NCBI GenBank assembly: GCA_029260075.1 | Contig: JAJDDY010000067.1 | Coordinates: 124,001 to 188,000, forward strand | DNA length: 64,000 bases | Reading direction: 5' to 3' | Source of the DNA: Phycisphaerae bacterium | GTDB taxonomy: Bacteria > Planctomycetota > Phycisphaerae > UBA1845 | Program-made: the position numbers and the translations under genes | Notes under the pieces: model-generated | What the model saw: the letters and a program-made list of their open reading frames with translations, nothing else | What the model was told of the DNA's origin: nothing | Database searches by the model: none | In this document: piece by piece, positions 53,014-60,827 of the stretch | Layout of the letters: every line of letters begins with the position of its first letter | Numbering within the stretch: the first letter of the stretch is position 1

Positions 53014-54468
53014 ATGGGACAGGTTGCGACGTCCATGGTCCCCACCGAGCAGGGCGAGCACCAACTCGCGGATAGCCTTGTAGACAAGCGACTCGTGCTC
53101 GCTTGTTTCATTGCCGCCATTGCGTACCTTTTCTTTGCGATGCTCGCCGGCTGGTTCTTTTCGTTCCAGTTTCTTCAAATCAACGCGTTCCCAGACAACG
53201 AATACTTGTCACCCGGTCGGTGGCGCATGGTTCATACCAATGTCGTGCTCTACGGGTTTCTCGCCAACGCCTACCTCGGCGCGCTCCATTGGTGTACGCC
53301 GCGACTAAGTTTGCGTCCGGTGCTAAGCCGCAAACTCTCGTGGTTCGTGTTCGTCGCGTGGCAAACTATGACGGTCGCGACCATCCTTGCGCTGCTCGGC
53401 GGACACGCTCAGGCCGTCGAATGGGGCGAGGCGCCGCCCGTCATCGATGTGGGTAATCTTGTCGTACTCGTCTTGGTGGCGATCAACTTCTCAATCCCAA
53501 TACTTCGCATGCGCGGGCCGATGTACGCGACGTTGTGGTACTTCCTGATCGGTTTCGCTTGGGTTGTCCCGCTCTACCTGACGGGCAACCTCGTTCCGCA
53601 ATACGTGGCCGGTGACGGGACCGGCGCGATCACGAAACTCGTCTTCTACGAATCGGTACAGCTCGGCGTCATGCCAATCGCGTGCGGACTGATCTACTAC
53701 TTTGTACCCGTGCTGGTCGGTCGACCCATCTGGAGTCATCGTTTGGCGATGGCGGGGTTCTTGTGTCTGATGATCGTAGCGCCGTGGGGTGGCCTCTTCG
53801 AGTTTGCCCACGGAAGCGTTTCGCCCACGCTGCACACGATTACCATGGTGGGCATGCTCGGCAACGCCGCGGTCGCAGCCATGTTGATCATCAACTACGT
53901 CGCGTCGACAGGTGGCGCCGCCCGCTCCAACGGTCGAACCTCCGTGGCTCGCCGATGGTTCGCCGCGGGCATGTTCTGCTATCTGATCGTTTGCATCCAA
54001 GGGGCGTTGCTAGGATCTTCCGCGTTTCAAGACGTCGTTCGTTTTTCAGATTGGGTCGTGGGTCACTCCCATCTCGTGATGTTCGGCGCGCTTGGGTTTT
54101 GGATGTTGGGAATCATGACCCACCTGCTCCCCAGCCTTCTCGGGGCGCGGTGCTGGTGGAGCGATCGCCTAAACGCATGGCATTTTTGGCTAAGCTGCGC
54201 CGGCTTGCTCATCATGATTTCCGCATTGATGATCGCCGGATGGCGCCAGGGATCCATGTGGGGCGAGCCCATTCCATGGGCGTCGACCGTGATTGCTGTT
54301 GTTTCGTTTTGGGCTTTGCGCACCGTGGCCGGTCTCGTGATCATCGTCGCCCAATTGTTCTTCGTCTGGAACATTCTCATGACCGCCGTGGATCAGCTAT
54401 CCCGCGACGAAGAACCTCATCAGTCAAACACGAACCATCCCGAACCGCAATCGAGTTACGTGCAATGA
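53014..54468 (+). CDS. CcoN-like heme-copper oxidase subunit I lacking Cu-B ligands
   Basis: A 484-residue membrane protein with 12 or so hydrophobic segments, aligned with cbb3-oxidase subunit I. The heme ligands are there: His74 in WRMVHTNVVLYGF and His351/His353 in WVVGHSHLVMFG. By my hand alignment to CcoN around the conserved YYFVP anchor (228-232) and the RP pair (237-238), the first Cu-B His position is Tyr212, the HH pair is Phe262-Glu263, and the cross-linked Tyr position is Ala256. His266 is near, but is displaced. So it should bind both hemes b but not Cu-B in the normal way. It could be an NO reductase-like variant, an inactive electron carrier, or a novel oxidase. Confidence 0.78.
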   Translation: MGQVATSMVPTEQGEHQLADSLVDKRLVLACFIAAIAYLFFAMLAGWFFSFQFLQINAFPDNEYLSPGRWRMVHTNVVLYGFLANAYLGALHWCTPRLSLRPVLSRKLSWFVFVAWQTMTVATILALLGGHAQAVEWGEAPPVIDVGNLVVLVLVAINFSIPILRMRGPMYATLWYFLIGFAWVVPLYLTGNLVPQYVAGDGTGAITKLVFYESVQLGVMPIACGLIYYFVPVLVGRPIWSHRLAMAGFLCLMIVAPWGGLFEFAHGSVSPTLHTITMVGMLGNAAVAAMLIINYVASTGGAARSNGRTSVARRWFAAGMFCYLIVCIQGALLGSSAFQDVVRFSDWVVGHSHLVMFGALGFWMLGIMTHLLPSLLGARCWWSDRLNAWHFWLSCAGLLIMISALMIAGWRQGSMWGEPIPWASTVIAVVSFWALRTVAGLVIIVAQLFFVWNILMTAVDQLSRDEEPHQSNTNHPEPQSSYVQ

Positions 54469-55136
54469 TGGACAAGCCATCATCCAAGACGTTGCTGTTC
54501 GCGGGCATGGTGGGTTCTTCTCTTTCGCTACTCGTGGTGGCTGCCGTCGCGCACACAAGTCACCTATCGCGGACAGAGTTGACGGCAGAACAACTCGCCG
54601 CCGACGGCATCGTGTACGAGTTCGTTCAACTCGCTGAGCGTTTCCCGGTCGAGTTCAATCGCTACTTTCCCGCCGGCGCTACCACCGAGTCCTACGCCGA
54701 AGCACTTCGACTCGGGCGGGATATCTATGTGGCTGAAGCTTGCTGGCACTGCCACACGCAGCAGGTCCGACCGATACCCGCCGATGAGCAAAGATGGGGA
54801 CCGCGATCGCAAGCGAGCGAATACCGAAACGAACTTCAGCACCCCATCATGCGTGGCACGCGGCGCGTCGGCCCCGATCTTTCACGCGAAGGTGCTCGAC
54901 GCAGCAACGATTGGCATCTCGCACACTTCTACGACGCAACCAGTGTCGTACCCACATCGGTCATGCCGGCCTACCGCTGGTTCCACGACGCACGCGGATA
55001 CCCCAACAAACGCGGCATGGCCATCATCACCTACATGCAGTCGCTGGGCAGTTGGCTTGATTGCTACCCCAACTGCCTCGACCGGCCGCCTTCGACCATG
55101 CAACGCGACCCGTCCGGCACGCGCGAGGGTGTGTGA
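54465..55136 (+). CDS. CcoO-like monoheme cytochrome c
   Basis: A 223-residue membrane-anchored cytochrome (signal/anchor LLFAGMVGSSLSLLVVAAVA) with CWHCHTQQVRP (Cys93, Cys96, His97), the counterpart of CcoO's CxxCHxQxIRP. Later RRVGPDLSREG and SVMPAYRWF match the conserved GPDL and MPAY of CcoO, the latter supplying the Met ligand. Length is close to the family norm. The ATG overlaps the previous gene's TGA (ATGA at 54465-54468). There is no CcoP or CcoQ gene in the window. Confidence 0.88.
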   Translation: MMDKPSSKTLLFAGMVGSSLSLLVVAAVAHTSHLSRTELTAEQLAADGIVYEFVQLAERFPVEFNRYFPAGATTESYAEALRLGRDIYVAEACWHCHTQQVRPIPADEQRWGPRSQASEYRNELQHPIMRGTRRVGPDLSREGARRSNDWHLAHFYDATSVVPTSVMPAYRWFHDARGYPNKRGMAIITYMQSLGSWLDCYPNCLDRPPSTMQRDPSGTREGV

Positions 55137-55646
55137 CAGATTGGGCGGGTTGTGCAACAACGTTCGAAGGCGGCACACCCTGTCAGAGCTGTGGGCGCAA
55201 GCCCACAGACATGATACGAACGAGCACAGCCCTTCTTCGATACCAGGCCGGTCACAGGGCTCGCGCCCTATGCTCTGATAAATGCCCGCCGATTGTGTCA
55301 CGCACCCCGCGCGCGACGTCACGGTCGATCCAACTTGACAGGCGGGCGTCGCGGCCGGTACAAGCGATCCCCGGCGCTTGAGTCTCCGCTTGCCGTACGT
55401 CGCACCGGGCCGACATCTGCGCGTGAACACACCGTCTGATCTGTATGTTCACTGACCGAAGATTCGTACGACAGCGTGCGTACGCTCTGAGAGCGTGTCT
55501 AGGAAGGGTTGTTTCAAACCGGGCCGTGACCGTAAGGAAGCGGTTCTCGACCACGAAACCGGACCGTTTCCTCGCGGGCGCGGCTGTGAACGAGACTTCT
55601 GAAACACGCTCTGAGTTCCCAAAACGCTTACGGAAACAACGTCACC
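55137..55646. repeat. Gap with families G and B
   Basis: Family G copy at 55271-55308 (GCCCGCCGATTGTGTCACGC core), and a family B foldback at 55486-55592 (GGGCCGTGACCGTAAGGAAG to CTCGCGGGCGCGGC). No gene recognised. Confidence 0.7.
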
Positions 55647-56867
55647 ATGGTCGCACAACCTCCAGAGCTAACCGACAGTCAGGTAGGCCGAGCGCTCGGC
55701 GTCAAGAGTCGATACGGTGGCGGCGGCATTTCGGCGGATGCGTTCCTCTCGCTCGGATGCATGGAGGGCATGTTCGACCATATCGTCGAAGCCGCCCCGA
55801 CCCGCGTAGCCAAGCCAGCCGGTCCGACGATCGTTTCGGGCTATGTGCTCGTCGGCGCCGTGACCTCGGTGGCCTACATCATTCACGCACTACCCATTCC
55901 GTCGATCGGCGTCATCAGCACGATCGTCATCGCCATTCTGCTGGGTATGATCGTGCGCAACGTCCTTCCGCTGCCCGGCTCGGTCAGGCCCGGGTGTAAG
56001 CACCTCATCAGAAAAGGGATTCCGATCGCGATCGTGTTGACGGGTGCCGGACTGAATCTCCACGTGATGCAAGCCGTCGGAGTCCGCGCGATGATCATCA
56101 CCGCCCTCTGCGTCGTCATCGCCGTTTCCGCCGGTTACTACCTCGGGCGATTGTTCGGTCTTCCCTCGCGCGCCGCGATGCTTCTCGGTGTAGGGACGGG
56201 GATATGCGGCAACAGCGCCATCGTCGCCGTGGCGCCGCTGATCGATGCCGACGACGACGATCTTGTCCTTTCGGTAGGCGCCATCAACCTTCTCGGATTC
56301 CTCGTCATGTTGCTTCTGCCGATCGCGGGCAAATGGTTAGCGCTCGACGGACGCGCCTTCGGCATTTGGGCGGGCACGTCGATTCACGCCGTCCCGCAGG
56401 TCGTCGCCGCCGGTTTCGTACACAGCGACCAAGCCGGCGAATTGGCCACGGTGGTCAAGCTTTTCCGCGTCGTCTTGCTTGCCCCAATGGTGTTCATCCT
56501 GGCGCTCGCCCACGCGCGGCAAAAAGCCGCCAGCGCCGGTGCGTCCGGTGACGGCCTGCGGATCCACTATGCACGCTTCGTTCCCTGGTTCGTGTGGGGG
56601 TTCGTGGCCTGTGCGCTCATGGGCACGTTCGGCCTGCTACCGACGCTAAGTTTTCCCATCGCCGGTTCGTCTCACGACATCGATCTACCGGTCGCGATGA
56701 AGACGGCCGGTAAGGTCTTGCTGACACTCAGCGTCGCAGCCATCGGGCTCGAGGTCGACATCCGCCAACTCGCCGGAGTTGGTGGTCGGGCGTTGCTCGC
56801 CGGCCTGGCCGCCGCGATCGTACTGGCCGTATCCAGCCTGATCGCCATCAAAATTCTAATCCCCTGA
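55647..56867 (+). CDS. YeiH/UPF0324-type putative sulfate exporter
   Basis: A 406-residue integral membrane protein with about ten hydrophobic segments. It has the family's conserved blocks: LLGVGTGICGNSAIVAVAPL (about 179-198), the acidic IDADDDDLVLSVGAINLLG, and the GTSIHAVPQVVAAGF block, all of which mark YeiH-type transporters. The first 60 residues form a non-conserved N-terminal extension; an ATG at residue 39 or 42 could be the true start. Substrate (sulfate or sulfonate) is inferred from the family only. No LysR regulator is next to it. Confidence 0.85.
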   Translation: MVAQPPELTDSQVGRALGVKSRYGGGGISADAFLSLGCMEGMFDHIVEAAPTRVAKPAGPTIVSGYVLVGAVTSVAYIIHALPIPSIGVISTIVIAILLGMIVRNVLPLPGSVRPGCKHLIRKGIPIAIVLTGAGLNLHVMQAVGVRAMIITALCVVIAVSAGYYLGRLFGLPSRAAMLLGVGTGICGNSAIVAVAPLIDADDDDLVLSVGAINLLGFLVMLLLPIAGKWLALDGRAFGIWAGTSIHAVPQVVAAGFVHSDQAGELATVVKLFRVVLLAPMVFILALAHARQKAASAGASGDGLRIHYARFVPWFVWGFVACALMGTFGLLPTLSFPIAGSSHDIDLPVAMKTAGKVLLTLSVAAIGLEVDIRQLAGVGGRALLAGLAAAIVLAVSSLIAIKILIP

Positions 56868-57104
56868 CCGGACGGAACGCCCAAGAATCCATGGTCCCCG
56901 GAATAGTCACTCCGCGTCCGTAACAGAAGCCGTTCGCCAGAAGGACGGGGCCAGGCGGAGCTTCGTTATTCGATCTTTTCAAGACCACCCACGCGCGGTA
57001 CGGTAGTTGCTAGAGGCAGTCAATGGCGTTGCCCACGCGCAGCGCGACGAGCTTGGGGGCTGAATCGTCGGGTTAGTCGAACGACCATTCGAGGAGCAGG
57101 AGTC
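56868..57104. other. Short gap upstream of fbp
   Basis: About 240 bases with no repeat copy; it holds the GGAG ribosome site for fbp near 57097-57102. Confidence 0.4.
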
Positions 57105-58115
57105 GTGTTACCAAAGAACGCCGTGCCTAGGTTACAAACCGTCCAACAGCACATTCTCGATCGGCAGCGGACTCAACATCCCGACGCTACGGGCGAGTTC
57201 AGCTGGCTTCTTTCGGGCATCACCCTCGCCACTAAGATCATCGCCGACCACGTTCGCCGCGCCGGGCTCATCGACGTCCTTGGCACCGCTGGCCACACCA
57301 ACGTTCAGGGGGAGCAAGTAGAGAAGCTCGACATCATTGCCAACGAAACCATTGCCGCCTGCCTTGGCTATCGAGGCAACGTGGGCATCATGGTTTCGGA
57401 AGAGGATGACGAACCGCGAATCATCAAGGATCTTGACGACCAAGCTAGATACATCGTCCTGTTCGATCCGCTCGACGGATCAAGCAACATCGACGTCAAC
57501 GTCTCGATAGGAACAATATTTTCGATCCTGCAACGGCGCGAGGACGTGGCCGCCGGCCGCGTCATGGACCACATTCTCCAGCCCGGATACCAGCAGGTTG
57601 CTGCGGGCTACGTGGTGTACAGTAGCAGCACCGTAATGGCCTACACCACCGGCGACGGTGTCCACATGTTCACGCTCGACCCCGCCATCGGCGCGTTTCG
57701 ACTCAGCCGCGAAGGTGTCACCATGCCGGAGTCGGGTCGAATCTACAGCATGAACGAAGCCTACCGCCGCAAGTTCCCTGACGGCATTAAGCGATACCTC
57801 GATTGGGTCAAGAGTGAAGAGTCAGGTGGGTACACCGCGCGCTACATCGGCTCCCTCGTTGCCGATTTTCACCGTACGCTGCTCAAAGGTGGCGTCTTTT
57901 GCTATCCGCCCACAGTCAGTGCGCCGCGCGGAAAATTACGTCTACTCTACGAAGCCAACCCGTTGGCGTTCATCGCCGAGCAGGCCGGTGGTACCGCTAC
58001 CGACGGTCGAGAGCGGATTCTCGACAAGATCCCCGCCGCCCTGCACCAGCGAACCCCGCTCGTCATTGGAAGCAAGTCAGAAGTCGCCAAAATCGCCGAG
58101 TTTTGGCAACCCTAA
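57105..58115 (+). CDS. fbp: Fructose-1,6-bisphosphatase class I
   Basis: Gluconeogenic phosphatase. The 336-residue protein has VSEEDDEP (metal-site acids), FDPLDGSSNIDVNVSIGTIF (the classic DPLDGSSN metal/substrate motif) and YIGSLVADFHRTLLKGGVF, plus LYEANPLAFIAEQAGG near the end. The start is GTG at 57105, preceded by AGGAG. It ends directly at a family A repeat. With the PPi-phosphofructokinase at 39.3 kb it covers both directions of this step. Confidence 0.96.
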   Translation: MLPKNAVPRLQTVQQHILDRQRTQHPDATGEFSWLLSGITLATKIIADHVRRAGLIDVLGTAGHTNVQGEQVEKLDIIANETIAACLGYRGNVGIMVSEEDDEPRIIKDLDDQARYIVLFDPLDGSSNIDVNVSIGTIFSILQRREDVAAGRVMDHILQPGYQQVAAGYVVYSSSTVMAYTTGDGVHMFTLDPAIGAFRLSREGVTMPESGRIYSMNEAYRRKFPDGIKRYLDWVKSEESGGYTARYIGSLVADFHRTLLKGGVFCYPPTVSAPRGKLRLLYEANPLAFIAEQAGGTATDGRERILDKIPAALHQRTPLVIGSKSEVAKIAEFWQP

Positions 58116-58163
58116 CCGCCTGTTGAAGAAAGTGTGGCACCGGCTTCCGGCCGTTGATCCAAT
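58116..58163 (-). repeat. Family A repeat (inverted)
   Basis: A full copy on the minus strand (AAGTGTGGCACCGGCTTCCG). It begins at the first base after the fbp stop codon, so it could influence the fbp transcript end. Confidence 0.85.
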
Positions 58164-58399
58164 AGCGATTGCCGCCTCTTGACGGGGACAAGTCCTGTTG
58201 TCACGGGCGGGTTCGCGGTAGGCTGAATGAGTGCCCGCCTTGTTCAACACCCTGCTAGGCGAACATCCCCGCCGAGAAACACAGAACGAGAAGCACAAAT
58301 CCATTTCTCGTATCACCAGTATAATTTCCGATATGTGGCCAGAATAGTGTTGACCGATGCTGGCACGAGCGCCGCGGATCGAGTACAATCTCACTAAAT

Positions 58400-58416
58400 A
58401 GCACCATTTTGGTGCT
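58400..58416. promoter_or_regulatory. NtrC-like palindrome
   Basis: AGCACCATTTTGGTGCT: 7-bp perfect arms around TTT. This is the shape of enterobacterial NtrC sites (GCACC...GGTGC). It ends four bases before the -24 element of the promoter at 58421. It could be a site for a NtrC-family activator or for the gene's own Fis-type product. Confidence 0.5.
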
Positions 58417-58420
58417 TGAT

Positions 58421-58436
58421 TGGACAGGGGGTTGCG
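58421..58436 (+). promoter_or_regulatory. Putative sigma-54 promoter
   Basis: TGGACAGGGGGTTGCG: GG at 58422-58423 and GC at 58434-58435 with exactly ten bases between, matching the TGGCAC-N5-TTGCA pattern in nine or so positions. About 47 bases upstream of the ATG at 58483, a normal spacing. Confidence 0.5.
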
Positions 58437-58482
58437 CTGCAGACTATCGACCCCTACTTGCTATGCCCAAGGAGTTTGCACT

Positions 58483-59172
58483 ATGGCTACGACGATAACG
58501 ACACGCGAAATCTCGCTGCACGCGATCACGCACGACGCCGTCGATGGGCTATTCGTCGTCGATCGAAACCGAAAGATCACGGTGTTCACTGAAGGATGTG
58601 AACGCATCTGTGGTGCCAACGCCGCAAGCGCGATCGGTTCCGACTGCCCGCGTTCGGATGTCATGGATGGTTCGCCAGAGCAATCGCGCCGCTTGTCAGG
58701 TCTACTTTGCCCGGCGCATAAGATTCTTGACGGCGAAATCCAATCGTTCCGCCGGCGGATGAACGTCGACCCAAGCGATGGGCAACGGGTGTGCGTCGAA
58801 ACGACCTACTCTCCGATTCGTGACGAGCGCGGACACGTCAGCGGCGTCGTGGGCGTGGTGCGCGACGTGACTGGCGTCGTGGAACGCGAGAACGACGTGG
58901 GTGGCGTTCCCGCGACGTGCGCAGCGAGCGGGGATGACGCCGTATCCGACACTGTAGTCGAGCGCAACGAATCGGATGGCGCCAAATCCGGCCCGCTTGA
59001 TCAAGTCCTGACGTCGATTGAACGACGCGAAATACTCGGCGCGCTTCAACGTGCCAGGGGACAGCGGACGCTGGCCGCGCGTTTGCTCGGCATTTCGCGC
59101 AGCCGTCTATACCGGCGCATGGAAGCCATCGGCGTCGATCTTACGACCGTAAGTCGATCGACCTCGCATTGA
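58483..59172 (+). CDS. PAS-domain regulator with Fis-type HTH
   Basis: A 229-residue protein: N-terminal PAS fold (about 12-128, with VDGLFVVDRNRKITVFTEGCERI...VETTYSPIRDERGHVSGVVGVVRDVT), an acidic linker, and a C-terminal helix-turn-helix like that of NtrC and Fis (AARLLGISRSRLYRRM). It lacks the AAA+ sigma-54-activation domain that joins PAS and HTH in NtrC-family activators. An AAGGAG nine bases upstream fixes the start. It is downstream of a sigma-54-like promoter and NtrC-like palindrome, so nitrogen- or stress-linked control is plausible. Ligand unknown. The Cys residues in the PAS (CERICGAN...DCPRSD...LLCPAH) might hold a cofactor. Confidence 0.75.
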   Translation: MATTITTREISLHAITHDAVDGLFVVDRNRKITVFTEGCERICGANAASAIGSDCPRSDVMDGSPEQSRRLSGLLCPAHKILDGEIQSFRRRMNVDPSDGQRVCVETTYSPIRDERGHVSGVVGVVRDVTGVVERENDVGGVPATCAASGDDAVSDTVVERNESDGAKSGPLDQVLTSIERREILGALQRARGQRTLAARLLGISRSRLYRRMEAIGVDLTTVSRSTSH

Positions 59173-59259
59173 CACGTGGTCCCTCGGTTGTCATCATGAA
59201 CACCAGCATCAGACCGTGCAGCCAGCACTGTCGATGGCGCGTCGAGTGACCCTGAACCT

Positions 59260-59763
59260 ATGCCCAGTACGATCAGTCCGCCTTGCGAACTTGACGAACA
59301 ATCGCCCGCGATGAAGCCGTCCGGTCGGTCTGAGCAGCAGGGGAATGTTCTACCACTTAAAGCGCAAGCACCAAGATTTCACGGCGCGATAACAACTCTT
59401 GGGATCCATGCGCACGATCGCGTTTGGGTCGGCGGGCATGACGCGCGCGTCCGGAGTGTGATCAACGCGCTCGTCGCCGGAGCGAACCGCCCCGACGGCG
59501 GTCCGATCGATGTGGCCCTGCTCACGCCGTTGACGATCGACGAACTGCGTTACTTCGCGGGCAAGATCCGGAGCCGTCTCGTCGAAAACGGACTGATCGG
59601 CGTCGCGTGGTCAATACGCCCCGAAGATTGCGACGGGCCCCAATCACTCGCCAACGGTTCGGTTGTGGCGGCGATGGCGACGCTACGTTTCGTTGAGTGC
59701 GGCGAACGACGGCTCGACGACGCGATCATCTCCCTGCGATTTCGGTCCATGCGCAACGCATGA
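59260..59763 (+). CDS. Small hypothetical protein
   Basis: A 167-residue soluble protein: 45 non-conserved residues, then HDRVWVGGHDARVRSVINAL and LRYFAGKIRSRLVENGLIGVAW, an alternating alpha/beta pattern somewhat like small DUF3052-type proteins. The match is weak and I do not assign a family. The ribosome site is not clear. It lies 87 bases after the PAS gene, on the same strand. Confidence 0.5.
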   Translation: MPSTISPPCELDEQSPAMKPSGRSEQQGNVLPLKAQAPRFHGAITTLGIHAHDRVWVGGHDARVRSVINALVAGANRPDGGPIDVALLTPLTIDELRYFAGKIRSRLVENGLIGVAWSIRPEDCDGPQSLANGSVVAAMATLRFVECGERRLDDAIISLRFRSMRNA

Positions 59764-59850
59764 CCGTACAATGCCATGCCCTGAGTCGTTCGATAGTGCT
59801 ACGTCGTCGGTGAAAGTGATATGTCGTCGCCACGGAACGGCGTCTGCCCT

Positions 59851-60660
59851 CTACTCGACCAATTGCAAGCTGGTTCGAACGTGCGACGCCCGCTCGACAT
59901 ACAGCGGGATCAAACCGGCTTCGAGTTTGCGGTAGAGCTCCACGACCTGACGCACGTCGTAGTCCTTACGAAGACACAGCTTGGGATTGTCGACGGGCCA
60001 TTGCGGTACCGGATTCAATCGATCGTCTCGGAGATCGGCGAGCACTGCAATCATCGCCTCGATTCCCGACGCAATGGCCTTACATCCGATCGTGTGAGGA
60101 CCGTCATCAGCCGTGATGGCTGGTCTCGCATGTCTCAAGATCGGACCCGTGTCGATGCCCGTGTCGAGCAGGTGAATCGTCGCCCCTACGTACTCCGGCT
60201 CCTCGTTAAGCAGCGGGTAGAAATTTGTCGCGGTCCCCCGATAGTAAGGCGACAAGCCCAGGTGCATATTGACCATCCGGTCGGCGTATCGGTTCAGCAA
60301 GACCGACTTGATCAGATTGGTACCGAAGACCGCGACGGTATCCACGCCCGCGTCGTCGAGTGATTGAAGCGTCGCCGGATCGTTCAGCGTACCGGGTGCA
60401 AGTTTCAACACGACGCAGTCGCTGCCCGGCTCGATTGGGGCTGCGTCGGCGCCAAAGAATCGTAGCTCCTGTTGCGTGCGATCCTCGAAATGGTGATCGA
60501 CGATGCTCTGGTCGTGTGCGCTCAGCCGTGGCGGACGTACGTCCTCGGGCGCATACGCGATCGTTTCGTACGCTACAGCCCGCACTTCGAAGCATGATCG
60601 CAAACGGTTCGCGAAGTAGAGGTGTCGCGTCTGGACGCTGGTGAGGATGGCGAGTTTCAT
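59851..60660 (-). CDS. Formyltransferase-family protein
   Basis: A 269-residue protein with the formyl_trans_N fold: VNMHLGLSPYYRGTATNFYPLL (Asn and His of the catalytic triad) and ATIHLLDTGIDTGPIL (Asp). It starts MKLAILTSVQTRHLYFANRL, which fits the family's N-terminal beta strand. It is shorter than methionyl-tRNA formyltransferase and lacks the C-terminal tRNA domain, so a sugar-nucleotide or amino-sugar N-formyltransferase is more likely than Fmt. Substrate unproven. The frame is open upstream to 60777, but homology begins at the ATG at 60660. Confidence 0.8.
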   Translation of the reverse strand: MKLAILTSVQTRHLYFANRLRSCFEVRAVAYETIAYAPEDVRPPRLSAHDQSIVDHHFEDRTQQELRFFGADAAPIEPGSDCVVLKLAPGTLNDPATLQSLDDAGVDTVAVFGTNLIKSVLLNRYADRMVNMHLGLSPYYRGTATNFYPLLNEEPEYVGATIHLLDTGIDTGPILRHARPAITADDGPHTIGCKAIASGIEAMIAVLADLRDDRLNPVPQWPVDNPKLCLRKDYDVRQVVELYRKLEAGLIPLYVERASHVRTSLQLVE

Positions 60661-60712
60661 GGTCGTGGCCAGTGCAGCGGTATGTCGCGCGTCAAGCAAC
60701 CTTCGATAGCGC

Positions 60713-60750
60713 AAAAAACTCGGCCCGACGGCAAGCCGCCAGGCCGAGTC
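60713..60750 (-). terminator. Rho-independent terminator
   Basis: On the minus strand a GC-rich stem ACTCGGCC / GGCCGAGT (60742-60749 and 60718-60725 on the + strand) with an inner GGC/GCC pair is followed by six T's (60713-60718). It lies about 80 bases after the stop codon of the outer-membrane protein gene. Confidence 0.8.
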
Positions 60751-60827
60751 AGTGTTACGCGATAATGAGCACGCCAACGCTTGCGCCCATCAGGAAGGGC
60801 AGGGCGTTCGCGACCGGCGAAGCTCGA

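Noticed and set aside
53682-54464. Upstream extension of the CcoO-like frame
   Set aside because: It lies inside the CcoN-like gene in another frame; Arg/His-rich shadow. The CcoO signature and ATGA overlap set the start at 54465.
58319-58324. TATAAT-like -10 box upstream of the PAS gene
   Set aside because: No acceptable -35 at 16-18 bases; the sigma-54 pattern at 58421 is a better promoter candidate.
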